A stretch of DNA of 64,000 nt, from NCBI GenBank assembly GCA_017645255.1, contig JAGCPI010000025.1:4982-68981 (forward strand), given 5' to 3'. The notes below the pieces were generated by a model. It did no database searches and had not been told where the DNA came from. It saw nothing but the letters and a program-made list of their open reading frames with translations. This DNA comes from a bacterium. Its GTDB lineage: Bacteria > Bacillota_I > Bacilli_A > Mycoplasmatales > Mycoplasmoidaceae. This document shows, piece after piece, positions 44,659-56,652 of this stretch (its first letter is position 1; every line of letters begins with the position of its first letter). The position numbers were made by a program, and so were the translations under genes.

Positions 44659-47224
44659 AATGCTACTTCCCAAGAACCGGATTTTACAAATGGCAAAGAA
44701 TATTGCCATCAAAGTAGATAGCAAGAAAGAATATTACCGTCAACTAAGTGATGAAGAATTAAAAAATAAAACTGATGAATTTATCAAAATTCTTAATAGT
44801 GAAGGCGGTAATATTGGTTTAGTTTTAGTTGATGCACTAGCAACAATTAGAGAAGCAGCGTACCGCGAAACTGGCATGTTTGCTTTTTTTGTGCAAATTA
44901 TTGGAGCAATTATTGTTATTTTCGGAAACTTTGCCGAAATGAAAACTGGGGAAGGAAAAACTTTAACTTTATTGCTAGCTGCATATGTGTGTGCATTATA
45001 CAAAAAAGGATTACACCTTGTTACTGTAAACCAATACCTTGTTGAACGGGATGCAGAATTTGCTAATAAAGTATTAAATCGTTTAAAAATGACAGCTAGG
45101 TACAATTCAGCTGATTTTAAAGCAAACCAAAAAAAGTTTGCTTTTGAAGCTGATGTTACTTACACTACTAACAGTGAATTAGGATTTGATTATTTAAGAG
45201 ATAACATGGTGCAAAGTTATGACCAAAAAGTACTAAGGGGTCTTAATTTTGCCATTGTCGACGAAGCTGACTCGGTTTTAATTGATGAAGCACAAACTCC
45301 ATTAATTATTTCAGGATTGCCCCAATCTGATGATGAAATTTATAAAAAGATTGATACATATGCAAAAACTTTAACCAAAGATGATTATGAAGTTGATCCT
45401 GAAACCCAAGGAATTTCTTTAACTTACGAAGGAATGAAGAAAACCAATGAATACATGCACATTGATAACATCTTTAACTTCCAAAACAGTGATTTATTGC
45501 ATAAATTATCAAATGCCATCATGGCAAATTTTGTATTTGCTAATGGTAAGGAATATATTGTTCAAGATAATGAAATTAAATTAATTGACCACTTTACGGG
45601 TCGGATTATGGAAGGTCGCAGTTATAGTAATGGTTTACAACAAGCTATTCAAGCTAAAGAAGGTGTAAAAATTGAACCAGAAAACATTACAGTTGCTTCC
45701 ATTACTTATCAATCATTATTTCGTAACTACGAAACATTATCAGCGGTCAGTGGAACTGCTTTAACTGAACGGGAAGAATTTCTAAAAATTTACAACTTAG
45801 TAGTAGTACCAGTGCCAACTAATAAACCAGTAGTAAGAAAAGACCAACCTGATTATGTCTTTGATAGTAAAGCAACGAAGTTAAATTACGTTATTGAAGA
45901 AATTCTTGAACGTCACGCACTAGGCCAACCAATTCTAGTTGGAACTACCAATGTTGTTGACTCTGAAATTATTAGTACGAAATTATCGGAATTAAAAATT
46001 CCACACCAAGTGTTAAACGCAAAGAATAACAAAAAGGAAGCAGCAATTATTGCTCAAGCTGGACAAAAAGGATCCATTACCATTGCTACGAACATGGCAG
46101 GAAGAGGAACTGATATCAAATTAGGACCAGGGGTAAAAGAACTGGGAGGATTGTATGTCATTGGTACGGAACGTAATGATGCACGCAGAATTGACTTACA
46201 ATTACGAGGTCGTAGTGGTAGGCAAGGTGACCCAGGAGAAAGTAGATTTTTTATTTCTTTGGAAGACAATATTTTTGAACGGTATGCAACTGATAATATT
46301 GAAAAAGCTAATAAGCGGTATGATAAATCCGATAATAACGGTAAAATCTATGACTCCAGATTCTTTAGCTGAATCATTACTAATACCCAAAAAAAGGTTG
46401 AAGGTTTAAACTTCGACATGCGAAAAAACCTCATTGATTATGACCAAGTATTAAGTAATCAACGGGAACTAATTTATAAGCAACGTGATCAAATTCTTTT
46501 ATCAAATGATAATATTGCCACTTTACGTAAGATGTGCAATCTAATTGCAAAAGATACCACTAATATTTTCTGAGATCACACGAATACTAATAAAGTTAAC
46601 ATTGGGGCATTAACTAAAGCCTTAAACGAACAATGCTTTGAAGAAAAAATCCTTGCTGAAAAGGATTTTATTGGATTAGATGCCAACGAAATTACCAACA
46701 AGATTAGTGAAGTATTATTAAAGAAAATTGATGATGATGTCAAAAAAAGCGGGGTAGAAATAGCAAACCAAAAAGCAAAGGCAATTCTTATTAGTTATCT
46801 AGATAATGCTTGAACTAAGCACCTTGATTTAAGTACTAAGATTCGGGAAGGTGTTTCATTACGAAGCTTGGAACAAGTATCTCCATTGCACTTATATGTT
46901 GAAGAAAGTGATAAAGCTTTTGAAAAATTAAAAAAAGACGTTGCTTACCAAGTGATATTTGCCTATATCAAATCAACGAAGAACCGTGGTTTTGGGATTA
47001 ATGTAAGCAACAATGCGATGCAACAAACACAAAATAGTGTGCAACAATATGCTAATTTATCATCCCAAGTTCAAAAACAACAAAATAATGATGAAGCACA
47101 ACAAGCTGCTCAAAGTGATGCTTATAAGCAACTAGCAATGATGATGCTAGAAAAGCAAAAAGAAGCCCAAGTTGTTAATAGTGTTTCTAGCCAAATAGAA
47201 AGTTCACAAAATGATGCAAAGTAA
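44642..47224 (+). CDS. secA: Preprotein translocase ATPase SecA
   Basis: 860 residues. Walker [15 protein letters not shown] near residue 100, DEAD-type [17 protein letters not shown] near 206, [30 protein letters not shown] near 484 and [13 protein letters not shown]. It drives protein export through SecYEG. It lacks the C-terminal Cys-rich zinc region and ends in a Gln/Asn-rich tail. TGA(Trp) codons are at 46371 and 46572 among others. It overlaps both rnhC and uvrB. Confidence 0.97.
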
Positions 47225-49412
47225 AAATAATGTATCATCTCTAGATGATACAAAATTAGCAACCAAACAAGCATTAACAACTAAAGCAAAAAAAACTAGT
47301 AAGAAAACAAGTAACAAATCAATAAGTAAAACTGAAGAATCAAGAAAAGAAGAAAAGAAAACTACTAATTCACCAACAACAATAACTGTACCAACTGCAT
47401 CTCAACCATCTGTTGAACAGTATACTAAAGAAGATAAGCCATTCGAATTAGTTACTAATTTTAAGATGACTAATGACCAAGAACGAGCAGTTAAAGAAGT
47501 TGTTAGTGGAATTAAAAATGATAATAAAAAACACCAAGTTGTATTAGGTGCTACTGGAACTGGAAAAACTTTTACGATGGCAAATATAATTCAACAATTA
47601 AACCGTCCCACCGTGATTGTTGCCCAAAATAAAACCCTGGTCATGCAACTATATACAGAAATTAAAGAATTATTTCCAAACAACCACGTGGAATATTTTG
47701 TTTCTTACTTTGATTACTTCCAACCTGAAGCATACATTCCTCGCACTGATACTTATATTGAAAAGGATTCCAAATCAAATAAAGATATTGAAATGCTTCG
47801 GCTCTCAACCTTAGCATCCATTAGTGCATATAACGATGTAATCGTAGTTGCATCGGTAGCTGCGATTTATCCAACTAGCCCTCCTGATGAATTTAAGATG
47901 TTCCGAATGCTGATTAAAAAAGGAATGCGGTTACCATTAAATGAATTTAAACGCAAATTAGTCCGGTTAAATTATCAAAATAATAATATTGACTTACAAC
48001 CTGGTACTTTTAGAGTAAAAGGGGATGTTGTTGAAATAGCTTTAGGATCAACTGATGAATTTGTTTACCGCATTTCTTTTTATGGGGATGAAGTTGAAGA
48101 CATTACCAAAATGAATCCGTTAACAGGTGAAGTTATTAGTAAAGAAAATTGGTGTTATTTATTCCCAGCTGATGAATACATTATTAACAGTGAAAAGCAA
48201 AAAGATGCCATTGGCGAAATTGAAAAAGAACTAGAAGAACGCATTCAATACTTTACTAAAAATAATAAACCGTTAGAAGCAGAACGAATTGCTCAACGCA
48301 CTAAACAAGACATGGAATCAATGCGTGAATTTGGAGTTTGCCCGGGTATTGAAAACTATGCTGCTCATCTTGAAGGAAGAAAGAAAGGAGAAGAACCATA
48401 TACCATTTTTGATTATTTTGATAAAGATTGGCTATTGCTGATTGATGAATCGCATATGACTCTTCCCCAATTTCGTGGAATGCACAACACTGATATTTCG
48501 CGCAAACAAACTTTAGTGGAATATGGTTTTCGCTTACCAAGTGCACTAGATAACCGCCCCTTAGATTTCGATGAATTGAATGATAAGGTTAAAAACGCAG
48601 TTTACTTTAGTGCTACTCCAAATGATTATGAACTAAATCTGGTTAATAATCATGTGGTTGAACAAATTATTCGCCCAACTGGTCTAGTTGATCCAAAAGT
48701 TGAAATTCGCCCAACTTTAAACCAAATTGAAGATTTAATTAAGGAATTACAAATTCAGCAAAAGCATAATGAACGAGCTTTTATTACCGTCATGACCATC
48801 AAAATGGCTGAATCACTAACTGAATTCTTAAAACAACGGGGAATTAAAACTGCTTATCTCCATAATGAATTAAAAACTTTGGAACGTTCCAAAATCATTA
48901 ATGATTTACGAAAAGGAGTTTATGATTGCATTGTCGGAATTAATTTATTAAGGGAAGGACTTGATGTTCCCGAAGTATCATTAGTAGCGATTTTGGATGC
49001 TGATAAGACTGGATTATTCAGAAACGAACGATCTTTAATTCAAACGATTGGACGGGCAGCCAGAAATGTCAATGGCCATGTCATTATGTATGCTGACCAA
49101 AAAACTGAAGCAATGGAAAAAGCAATTAAGGAAACCGAACGGCGAAGAGAAATTCAAACTAAATATAACGAAGAACATCATATTACTCCACATACCATCA
49201 TTAAACCAATTAGTAAATTACCAAACATTAGTGACTCTAGTCAAACTAAAACTCATAATCACAATAAGAGTACTTTAAGTGATAAGATGCAAGCTAAATT
49301 AGCTAACAAACTCGAAAAAGAAATGCTAAAAGCAGCTGCTAATAAAGAATATGAACGAGCCGCGGAATTACGGGATATGATTTTTGAAATGCGGGGAAAA
49401 ATTGTAAAATAA
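47211..49412 (+). CDS. uvrB: Excinuclease ABC subunit B
   Basis: 733 residues from ATG 47211 (a second ATG follows at once). The first 80 or so residues are a Lys/Thr/Ser-rich extension. Next are the UvrB core: P-loop GATGTGKT near 113, YFVSYFDYFQPEAYIP beta-hairpin region, Walker B LLIDESH, YFSATP, LREGLDVPEV and QTIGRAARN, then a C-terminal UVR motif (NKEYERAAELRDMI). It verifies DNA damage in nucleotide excision repair. It overlaps secA by 14 bases. Confidence 0.97.
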   Translation: MMQSKNNVSSLDDTKLATKQALTTKAKKTSKKTSNKSISKTEESRKEEKKTTNSPTTITVPTASQPSVEQYTKEDKPFELVTNFKMTNDQERAVKEVVSGIKNDNKKHQVVLGATGTGKTFTMANIIQQLNRPTVIVAQNKTLVMQLYTEIKELFPNNHVEYFVSYFDYFQPEAYIPRTDTYIEKDSKSNKDIEMLRLSTLASISAYNDVIVVASVAAIYPTSPPDEFKMFRMLIKKGMRLPLNEFKRKLVRLNYQNNNIDLQPGTFRVKGDVVEIALGSTDEFVYRISFYGDEVEDITKMNPLTGEVISKENWCYLFPADEYIINSEKQKDAIGEIEKELEERIQYFTKNNKPLEAERIAQRTKQDMESMREFGVCPGIENYAAHLEGRKKGEEPYTIFDYFDKDWLLLIDESHMTLPQFRGMHNTDISRKQTLVEYGFRLPSALDNRPLDFDELNDKVKNAVYFSATPNDYELNLVNNHVVEQIIRPTGLVDPKVEIRPTLNQIEDLIKELQIQQKHNERAFITVMTIKMAESLTEFLKQRGIKTAYLHNELKTLERSKIINDLRKGVYDCIVGINLLREGLDVPEVSLVAILDADKTGLFRNERSLIQTIGRAARNVNGHVIMYADQKTEAMEKAIKETERRREIQTKYNEEHHITPHTIIKPISKLPNISDSSQTKTHNHNKSTLSDKMQAKLANKLEKEMLKAAANKEYERAAELRDMIFEMRGKIVK

Positions 49413-49452
49413 ATAGCATCCTTGGATGTTTCGTCACAAGGAAAATTTATTT

Positions 49453-49477
49453 TTGATAAAATAAATATATTTATAAT
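49453..49477 (+). promoter_or_regulatory. Possible promoter for rpmE-prfA operon
   Basis: TATAAT at 49472-49477 with a weak TTGATA 13 bases upstream, 34 bases before the rpmE start, in the 99-base gap after uvrB. The spacing is short; the -10 match is the main support. Confidence 0.35.
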
Positions 49478-49511
49478 TAAGGTTAAATAATACAAATAGG
49501 TGATTAATACT

Positions 49512-49847
49512 ATGAAAACTGAAATTCAACCAAAAACACAAATCGTAACTTTTAAATGTGCATCTTGTGGATCTGAATTCAAAATTGAATCAACGTACCA
49601 CAATGCAGTATGCAATATTGATGTTTGCTCTCACTGTCACCCATGATACATGGGAAAAACAAGTTCTACTGCCAATGTTGCAAAGTCTGATAAATTAAAC
49701 AAAAAATTTGAAACTGGTAAACAATTTAAGACGACAAAGAAAGCAGCAACCAGCAAAGAATCAACTAAAACTGCTTCCAAAAAGATGAATGGTTTTAGCG
49801 ATCTAGAAGCTGAAACACCAGTTGAAAATTCAACTGAAGAAAAATAG
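49512..49847 (+). CDS. rpmE: Ribosomal protein L31 with basic C-terminal tail
   Basis: 111 residues from ATG 49512. The zinc-type L31 core takes up about 55 residues: CASCGSEF, then CNIDVCSHCHPWYMGK (Trp from TGA). The four Cys mark the zinc-binding form. A Lys/Thr/Ser-rich tail of about 50 residues follows, ending in an acidic stretch, where bacterial L31 usually stops. It precedes prfA by 24 bases, as in many mollicutes. Confidence 0.95.
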
Positions 49848-49871
49848 TCCAAGTTTTCTTGATAATTTTTT

Positions 49872-50948
49872 ATGGAATATAACAAACGTTTATATACTAC
49901 CGTAGATAGTATTTATAAACGCATTGAAGAATTCAAACAAGAATTAGAAAACTGTACGGATATTAACAAAATCAAAAATCTTAATAAACAAATCAAGGAC
50001 AATCAAGATGTTTGCGATTTGTTTTTAACTTATAAACAAGATATTGATTTTGCTGACCAATGCGAAAAAATTATTGCTACGGAAAAAGACCCAGATTTAA
50101 TTAAGACTGCTCAAGATGAATTAGCAGAAATTAAATCAAAAATTGGTGCTAAAGAAGAACAAATCAAGATTATGCTTTTGCCTAAAGACGAAAACGACTC
50201 TAAGAACGTTATCGTCGAAATGCGACCAGCTGCAGGTGGAGATGAATCTTCTATTTTTGTGTCCGATCTTTTTGATTGTTATCAAAAATATGTTGAAAGT
50301 CAAGGCTGAAAAATTCAAATTTTAAATATTGCCCAAAATTCATTGGGGATTGATTTTATTGCCTTTAAAATTATGGGGAAAGATGTTTACTCCAAAATGA
50401 AATTTGAATCAGGAGTGCATCGTGTTCAAAGAGTCCCATTAACTGAAAGTAAAGGTAGAGTTCACACTTCAACCATTACGGTTGCAGTCTTACCGGAAGT
50501 AGATGATATTCAAGTGGTAATTAATCCTAGTGACTTACGGGTTGATACTTACCGCTCTGGTGGTGCTGGTGGTCAACACGTAAACCGGACTGACTCTGCA
50601 GTGCGCTTAACACACTTACCAACTGGAATCGTCGTAGCTTGTCAAGAAGGACGTAGTCAAATTGAAAACCGGGAAACTGCAATGCAAATGCTACGGGCAA
50701 AATTGTGGGAAAAATATAAGAATGAACAACACGAAGCCATTTCCAACATGCGTAAAAATCAAGTTGGTAGTGGAGAACGGGCTGAAAAAATTCGTACTTA
50801 TAACTATCCCCAAAACCGGGTTACAGACCATCGCATTAACTTGACTTTAAATAAACTTGACCAAATTATGTTAGGTCACCTTGATGAAATTATTTCTGCT
50901 TTAGTCGCCAATGATCAATTAGAAAAACTAAAGGAATTAGAACTATAA
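49872..50948 (+). CDS. prfA: Peptide chain release factor 1
   Basis: 358 residues. Contains the GGQ catalytic motif in [20 protein letters not shown] and the domain around [15 protein letters not shown]. It ends translation at UAA and UAG. With UGA reassigned to Trp no RF2 is needed, and none is seen in the window. Its stop overlaps the prmC start (TAATG); PrmC is the enzyme that methylates the GGQ glutamine. Confidence 0.97.
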
Positions 50949-51820
50949 TGACATTCTTTCAGTTACAAAAGAAATTTTTAACTAAATATAACTACCACGA
51001 TGATCCAAACTTGGATCATGAATTTTTAGAATTAGTTTTTGCTTTTTCACATAAAGTAAAAGATGTGCAACACTTTTACTTATATCGCAATCAACCAATT
51101 GATTTTGAAGATCAATTAAATAGTTTTTATCTAGATTTGTTTCTCATTTGTAACTGCAAATTCCCGTGTGCATACTTAACACACAACAAAAGTTTTTATA
51201 ATTACCAATTTTTTATTAGAAAGGGAGCTTTTGTTCCCCGTCCTGAAACTGAATTATTGGTCGATAAAATAATTTTAGAAAATTTTCGGGGAATTAGAAT
51301 CCTTGATCTGTGTGCAGGAATTGGTAATATCGGTCTTTCACTAGCAAAATCATTAAATGCAAAAGTAACATTAGTTGAAAAATATGAAATTCCTTTTCAT
51401 TTAATGAAATTAAACGCAAAAAGATTAGAAGTCTTGCATCAAGTTCATTTAAAACAAGAAGACGTCAAACTCTTTTTAATAACAAACAAACAAAAATTTG
51501 ATGTGGTGGTCATGAATCCTCCTTACATTAGCATTACCAGCAAACAAGTTGAAAAAAACGTGCTTCGCTATGAACCACATCATGCATTGTTTGCTAAAAA
51601 TAGTGGCCTTTATTTTTATCAATTATTATTGACAAATTTACCTTATTTGATGGCCAAGAAAATTAAGGTATATTTAGAAATTGATCCAGCACTTGTTAAT
51701 TCATTAACAAAATTACTAGACCAAATTTGATGAAAAGATGCCTTTAATTATTCGTACGTTTTTGAAAAAGATTATCATCAATTGACTCGTTATTTAATTA
51801 TTAAAGTAGAGGAAAAATAA
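50948..51820 (+). CDS. prmC: Release factor glutamine methyltransferase
   Basis: 290 residues, coupled to prfA by a one-base overlap. The Rossmann SAM motif LDLCAGIGNIGLSLAK and the catalytic VVMNPPYIS (near residue 190) are clear, with FVPRPETELLVDK before them. It N5-methylates the Gln of the GGQ motif in RF1. The N-terminal helical domain is diverged. Its stop overlaps the start of the next gene by one base. Confidence 0.93.
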
Positions 51821-52371
51821 TGGAATGATGTTCATATGATGATTTTGATAAAATTATTGATTATTTAATGCACAATAAAGCAGTCTTAATGGAAACTGAT
51901 ACTGTTTTAGGCCTATTTAGTAAGAATGAAGACTTGCTATATAGTTTAAAAAATCGGCCAAAACAAAAAAAGATTGTTTTATTAGTAGAAGACGTTAACA
52001 AAATTCCTCATCCAAGTAAGGAATTAAAAAGATTAGCAGAAAGTTTTTGACCTGGCCAATTAACACTAATTTATGACCATATTTCTTACCGCATTCCCAA
52101 TCATAAGGAAGTGCTAAAAGTCTTACCAATTGTGGGGTCAGTTTATTGTACAAGTGCTAATATTAGTGGTGAAGAACCATTTCGAAACAGTAAAGAAGCA
52201 TTTGAAAAATTTAAAGATAACCCTGCAAGCAATGATTTATTAGTTGTTAAAGGAGTATCATACACTCCAAGTCCAAGCACTATTTATGATCTTGACACAA
52301 ACAAAATTGTTCGGCAAGGGGCAATTACTTTAGACCAAATTGAAAATTCCTTAAATAGTATTAAAAAATAA
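51820..52371 (+). CDS. tsaC: Threonylcarbamoyl-AMP synthase (TsaC/Sua5 domain)
   Basis: 183 residues from ATG 51820, which shares one base with the prmC stop. Family motifs: METDTVLGLFS, NRPKQKKIVLLV, SFWPGQLTLI, YRIPNH and YCTSANISGEEP. It makes the threonylcarbamoyl-adenylate used for t6A37 of ANN-decoding tRNAs. Only the YrdC domain is present, without the extra Sua5 domain. The prfA-prmC-tsaC order is widespread in Firmicutes. Confidence 0.92.
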
Positions 52372-52384
52372 ATAAAAACTAATC

Positions 52385-52831
52385 ATGATTTATTTAGGAT
52401 CTGATCATGCTGGTTATTTAGTAAAATGTGCCATTGCTCATTATTTGAAAGAAAATAAGATTGCATATATTGACTGTGGAACAAATAGTTTAGATCGCAC
52501 TGATTACCAAAAGTTTGCTTTTCAAGTATGTGAAAATGTATTAACTGCTAAAGATAACAAAGGGATTTTAGTGTGTGGCACTGGGGTAGGAATGAGTATT
52601 GCGGCAAACAAGGTACCCGGAATTATTGCTGGTTTAGTTGATAAAAAAGAATTAGCAACTTATGCAGTGTCGCATGATCATTGCAATGTTTTATGCTTAA
52701 GTGGTCAATATGTAAATATTGCTGATAACTTAGCAATTGTGCAAACATTTTTAAATACAAATCCACTATATGATTATCACTATAATCGAATTCAAGCGAT
52801 TATGGAATACGAAAAGAATCATAAAAAATAG
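52385..52831 (+). CDS. rpiB: Ribose-5-phosphate isomerase B
   Basis: 148 residues. IYLGSDHAGYLVK at the start, YIDCGTNS, and GILVCGTGVGMSIAANKVPGI with the catalytic Cys region match RpiB/LacAB. It interconverts ribose-5-phosphate and ribulose-5-phosphate. It lies 13 bases after tsaC and 14 before glyA, as in the common rpiB-glyA neighbourhood of Gram-positive relatives. Confidence 0.95.
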   Translation: MIYLGSDHAGYLVKCAIAHYLKENKIAYIDCGTNSLDRTDYQKFAFQVCENVLTAKDNKGILVCGTGVGMSIAANKVPGIIAGLVDKKELATYAVSHDHCNVLCLSGQYVNIADNLAIVQTFLNTNPLYDYHYNRIQAIMEYEKNHKK

Positions 52832-52845
52832 GAAAATAAAATAAC

Positions 52846-54069
52846 GTGATAGATAAAGAAGTAGAATCATTAATTCTCCAAGAAACTAAGCGAGAACAAG
52901 AATACATCAACCTTATTCCTAGCGAAAATTACGCTTCGCAAGATATTCTTGATGCTACAGGTTCAGTATTTATGAATAAGTACGCAGAAGGATATGCCCA
53001 CAAGCGTTATTATCCAGGAACTGAAGTAGTAGACCAACTAGAATTATTAGCCATTGAACGGGCAAAGAAATTGTTTAATTGTCAATTTGCTAACGTGCAA
53101 GCATTGAGCGGCTCGATGGCTAATGAAGAAATTTATTTTGCTTTATTACAACCAGGTGACCGAATTTTAAGCATGAACTTAATTGACGGAGGTCACTTAA
53201 GTCATGGCAGCAAGGTGTCATTTGCTGGAAGATATTTCCAAATTGATCACTATTATGTTGACAAAGCTAGTGAATTGCTTGATTATGATGCAATTAGAGA
53301 ACTTGCATTAAAAGTTAAACCAAAGTTAATCATTGCTGGTGCAAGCAATTATTCACGGATTATTGATTGAAAAAAATTTAAAGAAATTGCTAGTGAAGTA
53401 GGAGCATATTTATTAGCTGATATTTCCCATATTTCTGCGTTGGTAGTGACTGGTTTGCATCCATCCCCATTTCCATATGCCGATGTAGTGATGACGACAA
53501 TGCAAAAACAAATTCGTGGTCCAAGAGGAGCAATTATTCTTTCTAATGATCCAACCATTGCAAAGAAAATTGACAGTGCAGTTTTTCCAGGCATGCAAGG
53601 TGGACCCCAAGAAAATATTATTGCTGCTAAAGCAGTTGCCTTCTATGAAGCAAGTCTACCTTCCTTTAAGACTTACTGCGAAAATGTTATTAGAAATAAC
53701 AAAGCATTATGCCAAGTATTTCTTGACCACAATTATCATGTAATTGCTAATGGAACTGATAACCATTTGTTTTGCGTTAATGTTTACCAAAAATGCAACA
53801 AGACAGGTGACATTGTCGAACATTGATTAGAACAAGCTCATATTTTAGCTAATATGAATACAGTTCCTTATGATGAAAATAAACCAATGCACCCTAGTGG
53901 TATTCGAATGGGATCACCTGCAATGACGACAAGAAATTTGAATGAACAAGAATTTAAACAAATTGGTAAATGAATCATTCAAATTATTGATAGTAATGGT
54001 AATGAACAAGTAATCAATAAAGTTAAAGACCAAGTATTAGCATTATTAAAAAAACACCCAATCTATTAA
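52846..54069 (+). CDS. glyA: Serine hydroxymethyltransferase homologue with altered active site
   Basis: 407 residues. The start is GTG 52846: an in-frame TAA lies just upstream, AGGA sits 12 bases before, and the next codons give the expected helix. The alignment to GlyA is clear along its length ([48 protein letters not shown]) and PLP lysine K221 is kept. Two key histidines are not: the QPHSGSQAN motif reads QALSGSMAN (Leu87) and TTTTHKT reads MTTMQKQ (Gln220). It would make glycine and methylene-THF for thymidylate synthesis, but its chemistry may be shifted. Possible alternatives are an aldolase or transaminase-like role. Confidence 0.9.
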
Positions 54070-54090
54070 GATTAGGTGCTAATGAATGAT

Positions 54091-54120
54091 AAAAGTATGC
54101 GTTTTAGGCATACTTTTTAT
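54091..54120. terminator. Bidirectional terminator between glyA and rnj
   Basis: A 10-bp stem AAAAGTATGC/GCATACTTTT with loop GTTTTAG and T/A runs on both sides, between convergent genes. Confidence 0.82.
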
Positions 54121-54121
54121 T

Positions 54122-55903
54122 TTATACTTCCATGATATTTGTAAAGATTCGTGGAGTTTTATGCTTAGTTCGCCAAATGTATTGACTTACGATGTTAAAG
54201 ACTTTACTGCGCAAGAATTGATGAGAAGGAATTTCTTTCTTTTCCTTTAATTCCTTTTGAACCATTTGCTTAATGGTGCTCATTATTTTATTAACTAATC
54301 AGGCGTTTTCTTTGGCATAAAAACATCCCCGGGTTGAAATGATTGGATTAGTATTTAAAGTGTTATTATTCTTGTTGAAGATTAAAAGAACATTAAACAC
54401 TCCGTTACTAGAAATATTTTGACGTTCTTGAATAATTTCTCATGAATCGTTGTTTTCATGATCACCATCTTGTGCTTGGTTACCATCAATATAGGTGTTA
54501 CCAATTGGCACAAAATCATCAGTAACTTCAACTACTCCATCATACAATTCAAGTTTTTGGCCCAACGCACTTACTTTAATTGCATTTTCGTCCATTCCTA
54601 CTAACTCAGCAAGGTTTTTTAAACTTGCCATCATTTTATATTCACCATGAATAGGAATTAAATTAGTTGGTCGTAAAATTTTAATTAACAATTGTAATTC
54701 AGTTTGCGTAGCGTGCCCCGAAGCATGAATCTTACAGTTAGGGCCATTTTCATACACTTTAACCCCACACTTATAAATTTGGTTAACTAATTCTTCAACA
54801 CTTAAGTAGTTTCCTGGAATCGGATTTGATGATAAGATTACTGTATCAGTTGGTTTAAAAGTGACGTAGTGATGTTTACCATAAGCAATTTGGCTTAGTG
54901 CAGCTAATTCTTCACCTTGCGAACCCGTCAATAAGATTGCTACTTCGTTATCAGGATAGTTAGCGATTTCCGCAGGAGTAATAAATGTTTCGTTTGGAAC
55001 GTTTAAATAACCAATTTTGCGTGAAACATTAACGTTTGTATCCATACTGCGACCCATTAAACAAACTTTGCGGTTATTAGCCACACAAATGGCAATAATT
55101 TGTTCGATCCGGGAAAGGTTGGAAGCAAAACTAGAAACAAACACACGTCCGATTTGTTTGGAAATAATTTGTTTTAGTTTTTTAATGACGTAATATTCAC
55201 TAGTGCTAAAGCCTTCCCGTTGTGCGTTGGTAGCTTCACACATTAATACTGCTACGTCCCGTTGCCCTAATTCCGCAGCTTTTTGAATATTGAATTGATC
55301 CCCATAGGTTGAAAAATCAAACCGGAAGTCCCCGGTTTCAAAAATTAAACCATTGGGGGTAGTAATTGCAGCAGCAAATGCATCAGGAATAGAGTGGGCA
55401 ACCCGACAAAATTCAACCGTAAAATGTTTAGTTTTAAATTTACTATCGTCATTAATTGGATGTAAATCTTTAGCAGTATTAAACTTGATGTCCTTATATT
55501 CGCTTAATTTCTTTTTAATTAATTCACAAGGTAATTTACCTGCTCAAATTTCGGGAATCTTCACATTTTTTAATAAGTGAGGAATCGCCCCAATGTGGTC
55601 TTCGTGACCATGGGTAATTACCAAAGCTTTAATCTTTTTTTCGTTTTCTTTTAGGTAGTCAATATTGGGAACAATTCCGTTGATGCCAGGTTGATTTTCA
55701 TTTCCAAATTTAATTCCTGCATCAACAATGATGATTTCATCTTCATGTTGAATAACATACATATTCTTCCCAATTTCTCCAACCCCTCCTAATGCAAAGA
55801 TGTAAGTAGGAGCATGATTGTGTGTTAAAGACTTAATTGGAGTATTAGCAGTAGTTGATGTAGGTTCTTCAATTAATTTATTATTTTCTTCAGTTGTTGG
55901 CAT
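54122..55903 (-). CDS. rnj: Ribonuclease J
   Basis: 593 residues from ATG 55903. After about 30 variable residues comes the metallo-beta-lactamase core: GGVGEIGKNMYVI, VDAGIKFG, and THGHEDHIGAIPHLL near residue 97 (zinc ligands). The beta-CASP part includes LLTGSQGEELAAL and PIHGEYKMM, and the C-terminal domain ends PRIFTNIMEV. It is a 5'-3' exo/endoribonuclease for RNA decay and rRNA maturation. I cannot tell J1 from J2. It lies 8 bases after def. Confidence 0.95.
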
Positions 55904-55911
55904 ATAAAAAA

Positions 55912-56553
55912 TTATTTAGTATTTGTATTTTTATTTTGCATATTTTTTGCTTGGTCAGGTTGAGGATTAGATGCTTGATTATCAACTTGTTTTTGCATAA
56001 TAATTGGTTGATAAGGAGTAGCATTATCAGGAATTTCTGCAATCCGGTCATAATAAACTAAACCATGCAAATGGTCAATTTCATGTTGCAAACAAATAGC
56101 TAAAATTCCTTTAGCATCAATAATAATATCTTTTTTGTTAAAGTAGTCGTAAGCACTTACTTTTACGGTTTTATAACGAATAGATACCCCTTCGTAATCA
56201 GCATCAACTGATAAACAACCTTCACCATGAGGCAAATAGGTTTTGGCAACGGAACTAGAAATGATTTTTGGATTAAACAACATATATTTGTGTTCAACTC
56301 CGTCCCCATCAAAGTGGACGTACACAATTTGTTTTGGAACTCCTAATTGATTTGCAGCAATGGCAATTCCAGGAACAATATGCAATTTTTTAGCATGATT
56401 AGCATACGATTCATCGATGTATGCTTGCATTTTTTGCATCAATAATTGATCATCAGCGGTAAGCTTGGTTGGATCAACTGGCGCACAACTCATTCGGATG
56501 ACAAGTGTATCATCCATCGATAATCATTTTTTGTTTGGTATTAATTCTTTCAT
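55912..56553 (-). CDS. def: Peptide deformylase
   Basis: 213 residues from ATG 56553, which adds MKELIPNKKWLS before the segment that otherwise starts at 56517. The three deformylase motifs are present: GIAIAANQLG, EGCLS (metal Cys) and QHEIDHLHG (metal His pair, near residue 158). It removes the formyl group from nascent proteins. A Gln/Asn-rich tail of about 30 residues follows the core. Divergent from gmk with a 99-base gap. Confidence 0.95.
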
Positions 56554-56652
56554 AATCAAGGAAAAAACATTCGATTTTGTTAAAATTACTTATTATAAAA
56601 TTATAAATAAAAATAGCAAAGTTTAGATAATATTATTAATTATAAAAACAAT

